Assembly: GCA_001512665.1 (NCBI GenBank)
Contig: LFSF01000029.1
Location: 1 to 33,217, forward strand
Reading direction: 5' to 3'
Length of the DNA stretch: 33,217 nt
Source: Clostridiales bacterium DTU073
GTDB lineage: Bacteria > Bacillota > Peptococcia > DRI-13 > DTU073
Shown: positions 18,801-26,025 of the stretch, in pieces
Layout of the letters: every line of letters begins with the position of its first letter
How positions within the stretch are numbered: the stretch's first letter is position 1
Made by a program: the position numbers and the translations under genes
Notes under the pieces: model-generated
Seen by the model: only the letters and a program-made list of their open reading frames with translations
What the model was told of the DNA's origin: nothing
Database searches by the model: none

Positions 18801-19429
18801 TTTTAGAAAGAATGTTTCGTGAGGGAGAATTACGGGTTATGGTTACCACCAGTGCTTTCGGGGAGGGTATTGATATTCCCGATATCAAACATGTAGTGCT
18901 TTACCATTTATGCTTTTCCTTAACGGAGTTTAATCAGTTGTCAGGAAGGGCCGGTCGGAATAACGAAGAGGCGAAAATTCATCTACTTTTTAATGAAAGT
19001 GATCGAAAACTAAATGAACTGATTTTAGAAAGTGCCGCTCCTTCTCGGGCTGTTTTGGGTAAGTTTTATCTTTATTTGCGAGAGGAATGTGAGAAAAAAG
19101 GGAATCCCCTATTAGCAACTAATGAAGAGTTAGCGCAAGCGATGTTGAAATTTGGATTAAAAAATTTGAAGCAACAAACGGTCTCAGTGTGTCTGGGTAT
19201 CTTAGAAGATATAGGTTTACTCCGACGGGAAACTGAGGGTAAACAAAGATGTATCTATCTGCTTCCACCTCCGTCTCAGAAACTGAATTTAGCGGATTCT
19301 CTACGTTATTTGGAAGGACAGGATGAATGGGAAGAATTTCGGTATTTTGCTGAGTTTGCTTTAAAAGAAGAGAAGGAAGTTATTCTGGAAAGAATCAACA
19401 GGCCTCTTGTCCCTGTTGAGGCTGTTTAG
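15803..19429 (+). CDS. recJ: RecJ exonuclease fused to HIRAN domain and RecQ-like helicase
   Basis: This 1208-residue protein joins three modules in one uninterrupted reading frame. Residues 1 to about 570 are RecJ, the 5'-3' single-strand DNA exonuclease: DYDVDG (88-93), VDCG (144-147), the DHH motif (168-170), GGHEMAAG (418-425) and an OB-fold region. Residues about 605-695 match a HIRAN domain (FYTKVVGV at 607-614, EPHNPYDRNAI at 637-647), which in eukaryotic HLTF/Rad5 binds 3' DNA ends at stalled forks. Residues about 735-1090 are an SF2 helicase: motif I ATGRGKS (765-771), DEAH (871-874), TSAFGEGIDIP, and QLSGRAGR (1045-1052). The zinc-binding cysteines of RecQ are not visible. AGGAGA precedes the ATG. 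RecJ and RecQ normally cooperate as separate proteins, so the fusion suggests a single unwinding-and-degrading machine (inference). Confidence 0.9.
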   Translation: MTGKRSIWQVKKADQDKSRQLAAALGVLPVTASILLNKGITTPEEAQKFLSASLADLQNPNELPNLRAGARRIKQAIVNGENILIYGDYDVDGITGTVLLADLLRRLGGKVNYYIPNRMEEGYGLNKEALVYAKETSTDLIVTVDCGISSVAEAALIIEMGMDLVITDHHQLPEQLPTALAVINPKLAEENKPWYDLSGVGVAFKVGQAVASLFSQESIGEEYLDLVALGTIADIVPLRDENRILAKAGLERINNNQCRPGLQGLLKQTGLKGKELTSGHVGFILAPRLNACGRLGKADLAVRLFLSNDLHEIEDICRILEEENITRRQVEEKIYQEALERLAQEEESEENKLIFLSAPNWHPGVIGIVASRLTEKYYRPTILLNLEEGIGRGSARSIPGFDLYQALEQVKEDLCKFGGHEMAAGLTLSEEKIPVVQKSLQEYACAVLDEKSLTPKLHIDAEVAIEEINEQLVEEIQLLGPFGHGNPAPLFVLRNGCLAEVRKVGQEGKHLKLKVRAKNKQIDAIAFNCGEIYEEVGEWIRCDLVFQPQLNTYKGVTRVQMQLQDLKNSVQPDDPYATLSFLEQLYLDGEIWLEDDSYRDILTQEQFYTKVVGVTYEDRQKLIREITVGESVELRREPHNPYDRNAIAVYFQKQMIGYLKAPLARNLAPALDQGSKYEAVVTQITGRDQDCLGVNICLRKIAEDNKSTEKKEAEFFCREQLADYSFAQIEEKIRQTILGSAEYYEKQKEALEFLQAGENTLLILATGRGKSAVFQSMAARLALLQNKATIIVYPLRSLVNDQYHRLCEKMSLLGVQVSAVNGSLSRPEREQFFADLQQGKVEIILTTPEFLAFHIEKFKAIKDKIGLLVVDEAHHLAKSKRKGYRLLGKNWAQLGNPLVLAVTATANNETAQHISDVLCCKKMVVENYVRKNLQVVDQRTEKDKLKYLLELVASGERIVIYVNSRKQAYQLASDLRLYYPAARDEIGFYHGGLYSEYRTILERMFREGELRVMVTTSAFGEGIDIPDIKHVVLYHLCFSLTEFNQLSGRAGRNNEEAKIHLLFNESDRKLNELILESAAPSRAVLGKFYLYLREECEKKGNPLLATNEELAQAMLKFGLKNLKQQTVSVCLGILEDIGLLRRETEGKQRCIYLLPPPSQKLNLADSLRYLEGQDEWEEFRYFAEFALKEEKEVILERINRPLVPVEAV

Positions 19430-19468
19430 TTATAATTATAATGTTAATGATAAGTGGTAGGTGGAAGA

Positions 19469-21658
19469 ATGTCTTGCGATGATCTTTTTAAAGAACTAGT
19501 GGAAAAAGTAAAATATCAAAATCCCGAGGAATTAGAAATAGTAAAAGCCGCCTATGCTTTTGCCAAAAAGGCTCATACCAAGCAAAAAAGGATCTCCGGA
19601 GAGCCTTATATCTGTCATCCTTTAGCTGTCGCCCAAATTTTGAATAGTTTAGAATTGGACATGGCGACTATCGCTGCAGGGTTGCTTCATGACGTAGTAG
19701 AGGATACACCTGTTGTTTTATCAGAAATTGAAGAAAAATTTGGTGCGGAAATTGCTCTATTAGTTGATGGAGTTACGAAGTTAACTAGATTGGAATCCCG
19801 CTCTAAAGAGGAACAACAGGTAGAAAATTTACGTAAGATGTTTGTAGCTATGGCTAAAGATATTCGGGTAATCATGATTAAATTAGCCGATCGCCTGCAT
19901 AATATGCGCACCTTAAATCATCAACCTGAACACAAACAGAAAGAAATTGCCAGGGAGACATTGGAGATTTTTGCGCCGCTGGCTGATCGTTTGGGGATAT
20001 TTACGATCAAATGGGAGTTGGAGGATATAGCTTTTCGCTACTTAAATAAAGAAGAATACCACGGCTTAGTTAAAAAAATTTCCATGAAAAGACGGGAACG
20101 GGAAGCTTATATCGAACATGTTATCAACATCTTAAGGGATAAATTAAATGAAGCAAAGATAAAGGCAGACATTCAAGGAAGACCAAAGCACTTTTATAGT
20201 ATTTATAAAAAGATGAAGGATAAGGAAAAAGATTTAAACGAAATTTATGATCTAATTGCCGTCAGAGTTATTGTCGATACAGTAAGAGATTGTTATGAAG
20301 TTCTGGGTATAATTCACACTCTCTGGACACCTATCCCCGGAAGATTTAAAGATTATATTGCTATGCCTAAACCTAATATGTATCAGTCTTTACACACCAC
20401 CGTAATGGGTTTGTCCGGGGAACCTTTTGAGATTCAAATTCGCACCGTGGAAATGCATCGGACCGCTGAGTTTGGCATTGCCGCTCATTGGCGTTATAAA
20501 GAAGGAACAAAAGCCGGAAACAAGGATTTAGATCGACGTTTATCTTGGTTGAGAAAGATTTTAGAATGGCAAAAGGAAGTTAAAGATACTAAGGAATTTA
20601 TGGAGACCCTGAAAATTGATGTTTTCTCCGATGTAGTTTTTGTTTTTACCCCTAAAGGGGAGGTTAAGGAGCTTCCAGCGGGTTCTATACCTCTCGATTT
20701 TGCTTATCGTATTCATTCTGATGTCGGCAATCGTTGTGTAGGCTGTAGGGTTAACGGAAAAATGGTTCCTTTGGATTATGTTTTAAAAAATGGTGATATT
20801 GTCGAGATCATTACCACTAAACAGGCGAATGGACCTAGCCGAGATTGGTTAAAGATGGTGAAGACCTCTCAGGCTAAGAATAAAATTAGGCAATGGTTTA
20901 AGAAAGAAAAACGCGAGGAAAATCTGCTGTTGGGGCGTGATAGCCTGGAGAGGGAAGTGAGAAAGCAGGGTCTGGATCCAGCGGAAGTATTTAAAACTGA
21001 CAAAATGATGGAAACAGCCAAGCGTTTCGGGATGAATCATTATGAAAACTTGTATGTGGCTATTGGTGAAGGTGCACTTACAGCTTTACAGGTTTGTACT
21101 AGAATCAGGGATGATTTTTACCCTGAAAAGAAACCGGAACAGTCAGTTTCTTTAGCCGAAATTAAGGCAAAGACTCAAAAAAAGAAACAGAATTTAAGGA
21201 CGACACATGGAATTAAGGTTAAAGGAGAAGAGGATGTTTTAGTAAGATTGGCACGTTGTTGTAATCCTTTACCCGGTGACGAGATCGTCGGTTATATTAC
21301 CAGAGGACGAGGAATTTCTGTACATCGGAATGATTGTGCCAATGTCCAGAATTTAAGTGAAGAAGAGCAGGCCAGAATTGTTGAGGTAGCTTGGGATGAA
21401 GATTATGAGAGTGAATATCAGGTAGAGTTAGAGATATATGCATTAGACAGAACACGTTTGGCCTTAGATATTATGAGTACTTTAGCGGAGATGAAAATAC
21501 ACATTAATACTATTAACGTGCGAACCATTAAACTTGGGCATGCTATGATTAATCTTAAAGTTGATATCCGTACAATTAATCAATTGAAAATATTGCTGAT
21601 GAAGATTAGGAGAATCAAAGATGTCATAGATGTCTATAGAGTAGTTCCGAAAAAATAA
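19469..21658 (+). CDS. relA: Bifunctional (p)ppGpp synthetase/hydrolase RelA/SpoT
   Basis: Makes and degrades the alarmone (p)ppGpp in the stringent response. The 729 residues hold an HD hydrolase domain with intact motif ([21 protein letters not shown]), the synthetase domain ([38 protein letters not shown]), a TGS domain ([12 protein letters not shown]), a C-terminal region with conserved cysteines ([19 protein letters not shown]) and an ACT domain. Both catalytic halves appear functional. ATG 19469 with AGGTGG four bases before it is chosen over GTG 19454. In B. subtilis apt lies between recJ and relA; here it is missing. Confidence 0.95.
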   Translation: MSCDDLFKELVEKVKYQNPEELEIVKAAYAFAKKAHTKQKRISGEPYICHPLAVAQILNSLELDMATIAAGLLHDVVEDTPVVLSEIEEKFGAEIALLVDGVTKLTRLESRSKEEQQVENLRKMFVAMAKDIRVIMIKLADRLHNMRTLNHQPEHKQKEIARETLEIFAPLADRLGIFTIKWELEDIAFRYLNKEEYHGLVKKISMKRREREAYIEHVINILRDKLNEAKIKADIQGRPKHFYSIYKKMKDKEKDLNEIYDLIAVRVIVDTVRDCYEVLGIIHTLWTPIPGRFKDYIAMPKPNMYQSLHTTVMGLSGEPFEIQIRTVEMHRTAEFGIAAHWRYKEGTKAGNKDLDRRLSWLRKILEWQKEVKDTKEFMETLKIDVFSDVVFVFTPKGEVKELPAGSIPLDFAYRIHSDVGNRCVGCRVNGKMVPLDYVLKNGDIVEIITTKQANGPSRDWLKMVKTSQAKNKIRQWFKKEKREENLLLGRDSLEREVRKQGLDPAEVFKTDKMMETAKRFGMNHYENLYVAIGEGALTALQVCTRIRDDFYPEKKPEQSVSLAEIKAKTQKKKQNLRTTHGIKVKGEEDVLVRLARCCNPLPGDEIVGYITRGRGISVHRNDCANVQNLSEEEQARIVEVAWDEDYESEYQVELEIYALDRTRLALDIMSTLAEMKIHINTINVRTIKLGHAMINLKVDIRTINQLKILLMKIRRIKDVIDVYRVVPKK

Positions 21659-21684
21659 GCTATAAGCTAGTGGAAGGATGGTGG

Positions 21685-22140
21685 ATGGAGATTAGAGCAG
21701 TAGTACAGCGGGTTAAATCAGGTTCAGTTCTAGTTGGGGAAGAAACAGTGGGGAAAATTGGCCGGGGTTTAGTGGTTTTTTTAGGTGTAGGGCAAAATGA
21801 TCAAGAAGCAGACGTTGATTATCTGGCAAATAAAATTATTAATCTACGAATTTTTGAGGATGATGCCGGGAAATTAAATCTTTCTTTAAAGGATATTAAC
21901 GGTGAGATTCTAGTAGTATCTCAATTTACTCTTTATGGAGATTGTCGGAATGGGAGAAGACCTAGTTTTACGGAAGCGGCCGCTCCGGAAGTAGCCAATG
22001 CTCTTTATCAGTTATTCATAAAAAAGATTCTGGAACAGGGGATTACAGTAGCTACCGGTATCTTTCAGGCAGAGATGTTAGTGAAGATTGAAAATGATGG
22101 TCCTGTCACCATGCTTTTAGATAGTAACAAGTTATTTTAA
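21685..22140 (+). CDS. dtd: D-aminoacyl-tRNA deacylase
   Basis: Dtd removes D-amino acids (and glycine from tRNA-Ala) mischarged onto tRNA. The 151-residue protein has the usual length and the two active-site motifs, [10 protein letters not shown] and ENDGPVTM, the second holding the Gly-cisPro pair. The ATG at 21685 follows a GGA-rich stretch; the in-frame GTG at 21670 is less likely because family members begin Met-(R/E)-x-V-x-QRV. It sits 26 bases after relA, the order seen in most Firmicutes. Confidence 0.95.
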   Translation: MEIRAVVQRVKSGSVLVGEETVGKIGRGLVVFLGVGQNDQEADVDYLANKIINLRIFEDDAGKLNLSLKDINGEILVVSQFTLYGDCRNGRRPSFTEAAAPEVANALYQLFIKKILEQGITVATGIFQAEMLVKIENDGPVTMLLDSNKLF

Positions 22141-22179
22141 AGTAATTTAATGTTATATAAAACAGAGGAGTGATGTTAG

Positions 22180-22803
22180 ATGAAAATAAGTATAGTTACG
22201 GTAGGACCTATTCAGGCTAATTGTTATCTGGTTTATGATGAGCAAACTAAAGAAACATTAGTTGTTGATCCCGGGGCAGAAGGTGCGCGTATTCATAAGG
22301 AAATTGAAAGCTTAGAGCTTAAAGTTAAATATATTGTGAATACTCATGGACACCATGACCATATCGGAGGTAATCAGTATCTGCGTGAAGCTACCGGTGC
22401 CCCGCTTTGTCTTCATAAGGCTGATAGTTTTATGCTTTCTTTTCCTAAAAAGAATCTTTCCTTTTTCTTTGTCGAACAGCAAGTGAGTAGTCCGGAGCCT
22501 GATCAATATCTAGAGGATGGAGATATCTTAGAATTTGGAGACTTGAGTTTTAAGGTTCTCCATACCCCGGGACATAGCCCGGGTGGGATTTGCTTAGTAG
22601 GTCATGGAGTTTGCTTCAGTGGAGATACTCTTTTTGCCCAATCAATTGGCCGAACAGATTTACCGGGTGGTTCTACAGAGGAGTTGTTTAATTCGATTAG
22701 AACAAAATTATTGGTTCTGGCTGATGAGACTGTTGTCTATCCCGGACATGGACAGCAGACCACCATCGGGTACGAGAAAAAAGCTAATCCATATCTTAGC
22801 TAG
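22180..22803 (+). CDS. Metallo-beta-lactamase-fold hydrolase (glyoxalase II-like)
   Basis: The 207-residue cytoplasmic protein has the metal-binding signature of the fold, THGHHDHIGG, with further ligands in HTPGHSPGG, FSGDTLF and VYPGHG. Its short, single-domain form resembles the YqgX-type family (glyoxalase II-like hydrolases), which lack the substrate-binding C-terminal domain of true glyoxalase II, so the substrate is open. It begins about 40 bases after dtd and ends shortly before hemZ, and belongs to the same clostridial relA-dtd-hemZ neighbourhood. Confidence 0.88.
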   Translation: MKISIVTVGPIQANCYLVYDEQTKETLVVDPGAEGARIHKEIESLELKVKYIVNTHGHHDHIGGNQYLREATGAPLCLHKADSFMLSFPKKNLSFFFVEQQVSSPEPDQYLEDGDILEFGDLSFKVLHTPGHSPGGICLVGHGVCFSGDTLFAQSIGRTDLPGGSTEELFNSIRTKLLVLADETVVYPGHGQQTTIGYEKKANPYLS

Positions 22804-22871
22804 CTTAGTAGTACGCTTTGATGGTGCAGGGTATGATAGTTCATTTAGATGAGGAAAGGTATTAAATAAAA

Positions 22872-24362
22872 ATGAAGGTAAAGGTAGTTTCTGCTGATCC
22901 CCAAGATATCCGGGTGATTAGTGACTTAATGCGGATATATTTTCCCGATTTGAGCAGCAATGAGGAGAATAGTGAACTAATCACAAATAAAATCTTACCG
23001 CAGGAAGAGGTAATACTTAAGGTTAAGAAAAACGGGATTCCTCAAGAGCTTGAGGCCATCCTGAAGATCAAGGGGCAAAAATACCGGCAAAAGGAAGGAG
23101 TACAAAACGAGACCTTTTGTGAGGAAAAGACCAATCGGGAAAAACGGTTATTACGCTTAGCTATACATAAATTAATGGTACGGGTTTTTGGGGTAGAACC
23201 CAGCCCGTGGGGTATTCTTACCGGAGTAAGACCGACGAAAATTGTGCATCGTTTTATTGATGAAGGCTTAATGAAGGAAAGGGTTATACTTCATTTAACC
23301 AGAGATTATGGGATTAGTTCGGAGCGGGCCAATCTTCTGTGGCAAGTGGCAAGTTTTCAGCATCCAATTTTGCTGAATAAAGAAGATGTGCCTAAATTGG
23401 TCAGTCTTTATTTAGGGATCCCTTTTTGTCCGACCAGGTGTCACTATTGTTCTTTTCCGGCATTTTCCTTAAAACAATGGGGACATAAGTTAGAGGATTA
23501 TTTGTCTGGGTTAGATAGAGAGCTTAAAACAGTAGGGAAGTTTTTAACGGAAAAGCAGGTAAAGGTGCAGTCAGTCTATATCGGTGGGGGTACTCCCACC
23601 ATTCTTTCCGAGAGGCAAATGGAAAGCCTATTAAAGTCACTTACGGAAAATTTTCGTTTTGTGGAAGACCGCGAATTAACCGTGGAGGGTGGTCGACCGG
23701 ATACTCTAACCAGAGAAAAGCTGCGAGTATTAAAGGAGTACGGCGTAAACCGTTTAAGTATTAACCCTCAGTCAATGAGAGAAGAAACCCTGGTGGCTAT
23801 TGGCCGAAAACATTCGGTACAAGAGATTATATCTGCTTATGAACTGGCCAGAGCAGAGGGTATTCCTATTATAAATACGGATTTAATCATCGGTTTACCT
23901 GGAGAGAATTGCTCTGTTTTAGAAAACACCTTGCAAGAAGTATTAAAACTGGGACCGGAGAATATTACCTTGCATGCTCTGGCCATGAAAAGGGCAGCAT
24001 ATTATCGTCAGGAAAAGATAAATTTACCGCTTCCCGCCGAAGGAAAAGCCATGATGGATTTTGCTCATGATATCTTGCAGGATGCCGGCTATTTTCCTTA
24101 TTATCTATATCGACAAAGGGAGATTTTTGCTCATGGGGAAAATGTGGGTTACAGTTTACCGGGTAGAGCCTGTCTTTATAATATTCAAATGATGGAGGAG
24201 CGGCAGACCATTTTAGGCTTTGGCGTAGGTTCGGGGAGTAAGTTTGTCAATAAAGATGATTGGACGTTAGAGAATTTGTATAATCCCAAGGATATTATTT
24301 ATTATTTGGAAAGATTGGATGAGATTATCGGGAAGAAAGTTGACAAGTTACAGTCGATTTAA
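22872..24362 (+). CDS. hemZ: Radical SAM coproporphyrinogen dehydrogenase-like protein HemZ
   Basis: HemZ is a radical S-adenosylmethionine protein of the oxygen-independent coproporphyrinogen oxidase family. The 496 residues start with a HemZ-specific N-terminal region containing WGILTGVRPTK, followed by the radical SAM domain: GIPFCPTRCHYCSF supplies the three cluster cysteines (CX3CX2C), then YIGGGTPT, TVEGGRPDT, RLSINPQSM and INTDLIIGLPGE. No other haem genes are nearby, so its role in haem synthesis cannot be confirmed; anaerobic relatives are often annotated this way without proof. The final 23 bases carry the -35 box of the hisS promoter. Confidence 0.9.
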   Translation: MKVKVVSADPQDIRVISDLMRIYFPDLSSNEENSELITNKILPQEEVILKVKKNGIPQELEAILKIKGQKYRQKEGVQNETFCEEKTNREKRLLRLAIHKLMVRVFGVEPSPWGILTGVRPTKIVHRFIDEGLMKERVILHLTRDYGISSERANLLWQVASFQHPILLNKEDVPKLVSLYLGIPFCPTRCHYCSFPAFSLKQWGHKLEDYLSGLDRELKTVGKFLTEKQVKVQSVYIGGGTPTILSERQMESLLKSLTENFRFVEDRELTVEGGRPDTLTREKLRVLKEYGVNRLSINPQSMREETLVAIGRKHSVQEIISAYELARAEGIPIINTDLIIGLPGENCSVLENTLQEVLKLGPENITLHALAMKRAAYYRQEKINLPLPAEGKAMMDFAHDILQDAGYFPYYLYRQREIFAHGENVGYSLPGRACLYNIQMMEERQTILGFGVGSGSKFVNKDDWTLENLYNPKDIIYYLERLDEIIGKKVDKLQSI

Positions 24363-24368
24363 TAAAAT
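24340..24368 (+). promoter_or_regulatory. Sigma-A promoter of the hisS-aspS operon
   Basis: TTGACA (24340-24345), a 17-base spacer and TAAAAT (24363-24368) form a near-consensus promoter overlapping the last codons of hemZ. Transcription would start near 24375, a few bases before the T-box stem I. Confidence 0.8.
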
Positions 24369-24395
24369 TACTTAAGTAATATGGAGATATTAATG

Positions 24396-24650
24396 AATAA
24401 CCATGAAGGAGAGAGTAGTTGATTTTTTTCTATACAGGAAAGCAGACCGTGACTGAGAGTACTGCTTAGAAAGATCAATGAAGGACGCTCCGGAGTTGAG
24501 AAATACAGAATAACAGCTTAGCTGCTCAGATAAGGTTCTGTATTTGTCCGGTTTACACCGTTATTGTAAAAGTGGAACAGGAGACTGTTCAATGTGGGTG
24601 GTACCGCGGGTTAAACTCGTCCCAGCATGTAGATGTGGACGTGTTTTTTT
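24396..24650 (+). promoter_or_regulatory. T-box riboswitch, aspartate specifier, upstream of hisS-aspS
   Basis: The leader has the T-box core GGGTGGTACCGCGG (about 24597-24610), an early AGAGAGTAG element in stem I (about 24410-24418) and a terminator (stem 24615-24622 with 24637-24644, one mismatch, then T at 24644-24650). By alignment with the glyQS leader of B. subtilis, the helix TTGAT/ATCAA (24419-24423/24474-24478) precedes the specifier loop, and five bases after it stands GAC (24484-24486), an aspartate codon. GGAG/CTCC (24408-24411/24488-24491) closes the base. The bulge UGGU could pair with the ACC/GCC-type end of tRNA-Asp by G-U wobble. Uncharged tRNA-Asp should stabilise the antiterminator and allow transcription of both synthetase genes. 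No His codon lies at the specifier position. Confidence 0.92.
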
Positions 24651-24753
24651 ATGCATAAAAACATGGACCGAGGTATCCAAGCAAAAAATATAAGACAAGT
24701 TGTAACAGGCAAGTTGCCAATTAGGGAATTTAACGAAAGGGAGGTAAATTAAG

Positions 24754-26025
24754 ATGCTGACGACAAGACCAAGAGGTACAAACGACCTTTTACCGGCAGA
24801 ACTGGTTAAGTGGCATTATGTGGAGAATATTTTACATCAGGTTGCCAGTCTCTATGGTTATCAGGAAATCCGTACCCCTATCTTTGAACATACGGAGCTT
24901 TTTCAACGTGGGGTGGGAGAAAGTACAGATATCGTGGAAAAGGAAATGTACACTTTTATCGATAGAGGCGAACGCTCTCTTACTTTACGGCCGGAGGCTA
25001 CGGCTTCTACGGTACGGGCTTTTTTGGAGCATAAACTATATGCCGGTCCTTTACCGGTTAAATTATATTATATCGGTCCTATGTTCCGTTATGACCGACC
25101 ACAGGCAGGGCGTTACCGGCAGTTTCATCAATTTGGGGTGGAAGCTTTTGGGGCGCAGGATCCGAGCTTAGACGCAGAAGTGATTGCGATGGCGATGGAT
25201 ATTTATCAGCGCTTGGGATTAAAGAATCTGGTAGTGGAGTTAAATAGTGTGGGTTGCCCTAAGTGCCGTCAGGCACACCGTCAAGTTTTGCAGGAATATT
25301 TAAAAGAGAAGCTTTCAAAACTTTGTCCGACCTGTCAGGGGCGTTTTGCACGTAATCCCTTGCGTATCTTAGATTGTAAAAGTGAACATTGTCGTGAAGT
25401 TGTTGCGGAAGCACCGACAATTGATCAGATGTTATGTGCTGATTGCCGCAGTCATTTTCAGTTGGTACAGGAATATTTACAAGAATTACAAGTTGCATAT
25501 ACCTTAAATCCCCGGTTGGTGCGTGGTCTGGATTATTACACAAAAACAGCTTTTGAAATTGTCGCGCAAGGTATTGGTGCTCAGAGTTCTATTGGCGGTG
25601 GAGGAAGATATGATCATTTGATTGAAGAATGTGGGGGTCCTTCTTTACCCGGAATTGGCTATGCTATGGGGATTGAAAGGATTATTCTTACTCTGGAAGA
25701 ACAGGGGATAGAGTTACCGACGGAAATAAAAACACATGTTTTTATTGCAGCGTTAGGAGAAAAGGCGCAAAAGAAGGGTGCTAAATTAGCACAAGATTTA
25801 CGCCAAGTCGGTTTAGTTGTGGAACGGGATTATTTCGGAAAAAGTTTAAAGGCGCAGTTAAAAGCGGCTAATCGTTTGCAAGCACAAACCACCGTTATTC
25901 TAGGTGAGGAAGAATTAGCAAAGGAGCAGGCGGTAGTGCGTAAAATGGAAGAAGGTTTGCAGGAGGTTGTTCCTTTAGGGGAACTTGTCTCATACTTGGT
26001 GAAGGGAAAAAAGGAGGAAAAATAG
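24754..26025 (+). CDS. hisS: Histidyl-tRNA synthetase
   Basis: Charges tRNA-His. The 423-residue class II synthetase shows RPRGTNDLLP at the N-terminus, motif 2 FRYDRPQAGRYRQFHQFG, the histidine-specific RGLDYYTKTAFEI and SIGGGGRYDHLI, motif 3 GIGYAMGIERI and a C-terminal anticodon-binding domain. Several Cys pairs (CPKC, CPTC, C-K-S-E-H-C) between about 168 and 215 could bind zinc. AAAGGGAGG precedes the ATG. It is the first gene of a T-box-controlled operon whose specifier reads aspartate; its stop codon directly touches the aspS start. Confidence 0.97.
   Translation: MLTTRPRGTNDLLPAELVKWHYVENILHQVASLYGYQEIRTPIFEHTELFQRGVGESTDIVEKEMYTFIDRGERSLTLRPEATASTVRAFLEHKLYAGPLPVKLYYIGPMFRYDRPQAGRYRQFHQFGVEAFGAQDPSLDAEVIAMAMDIYQRLGLKNLVVELNSVGCPKCRQAHRQVLQEYLKEKLSKLCPTCQGRFARNPLRILDCKSEHCREVVAEAPTIDQMLCADCRSHFQLVQEYLQELQVAYTLNPRLVRGLDYYTKTAFEIVAQGIGAQSSIGGGGRYDHLIEECGGPSLPGIGYAMGIERIILTLEEQGIELPTEIKTHVFIAALGEKAQKKGAKLAQDLRQVGLVVERDYFGKSLKAQLKAANRLQAQTTVILGEEELAKEQAVVRKMEEGLQEVVPLGELVSYLVKGKKEEK

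Noticed and set aside
15803-19429. recJ and the helicase as two genes merged by a sequencing error
   Set aside because: The reading frame is continuous with good coding sequence across both junctions, including an identifiable HIRAN domain; no stop or internal ribosome site marks a second gene.
24651-24753. Second regulatory element between the T-box terminator and hisS
   Set aside because: This 103-base stretch shows no strong hairpin, second T-box or promoter; it is most likely plain 5' leader.
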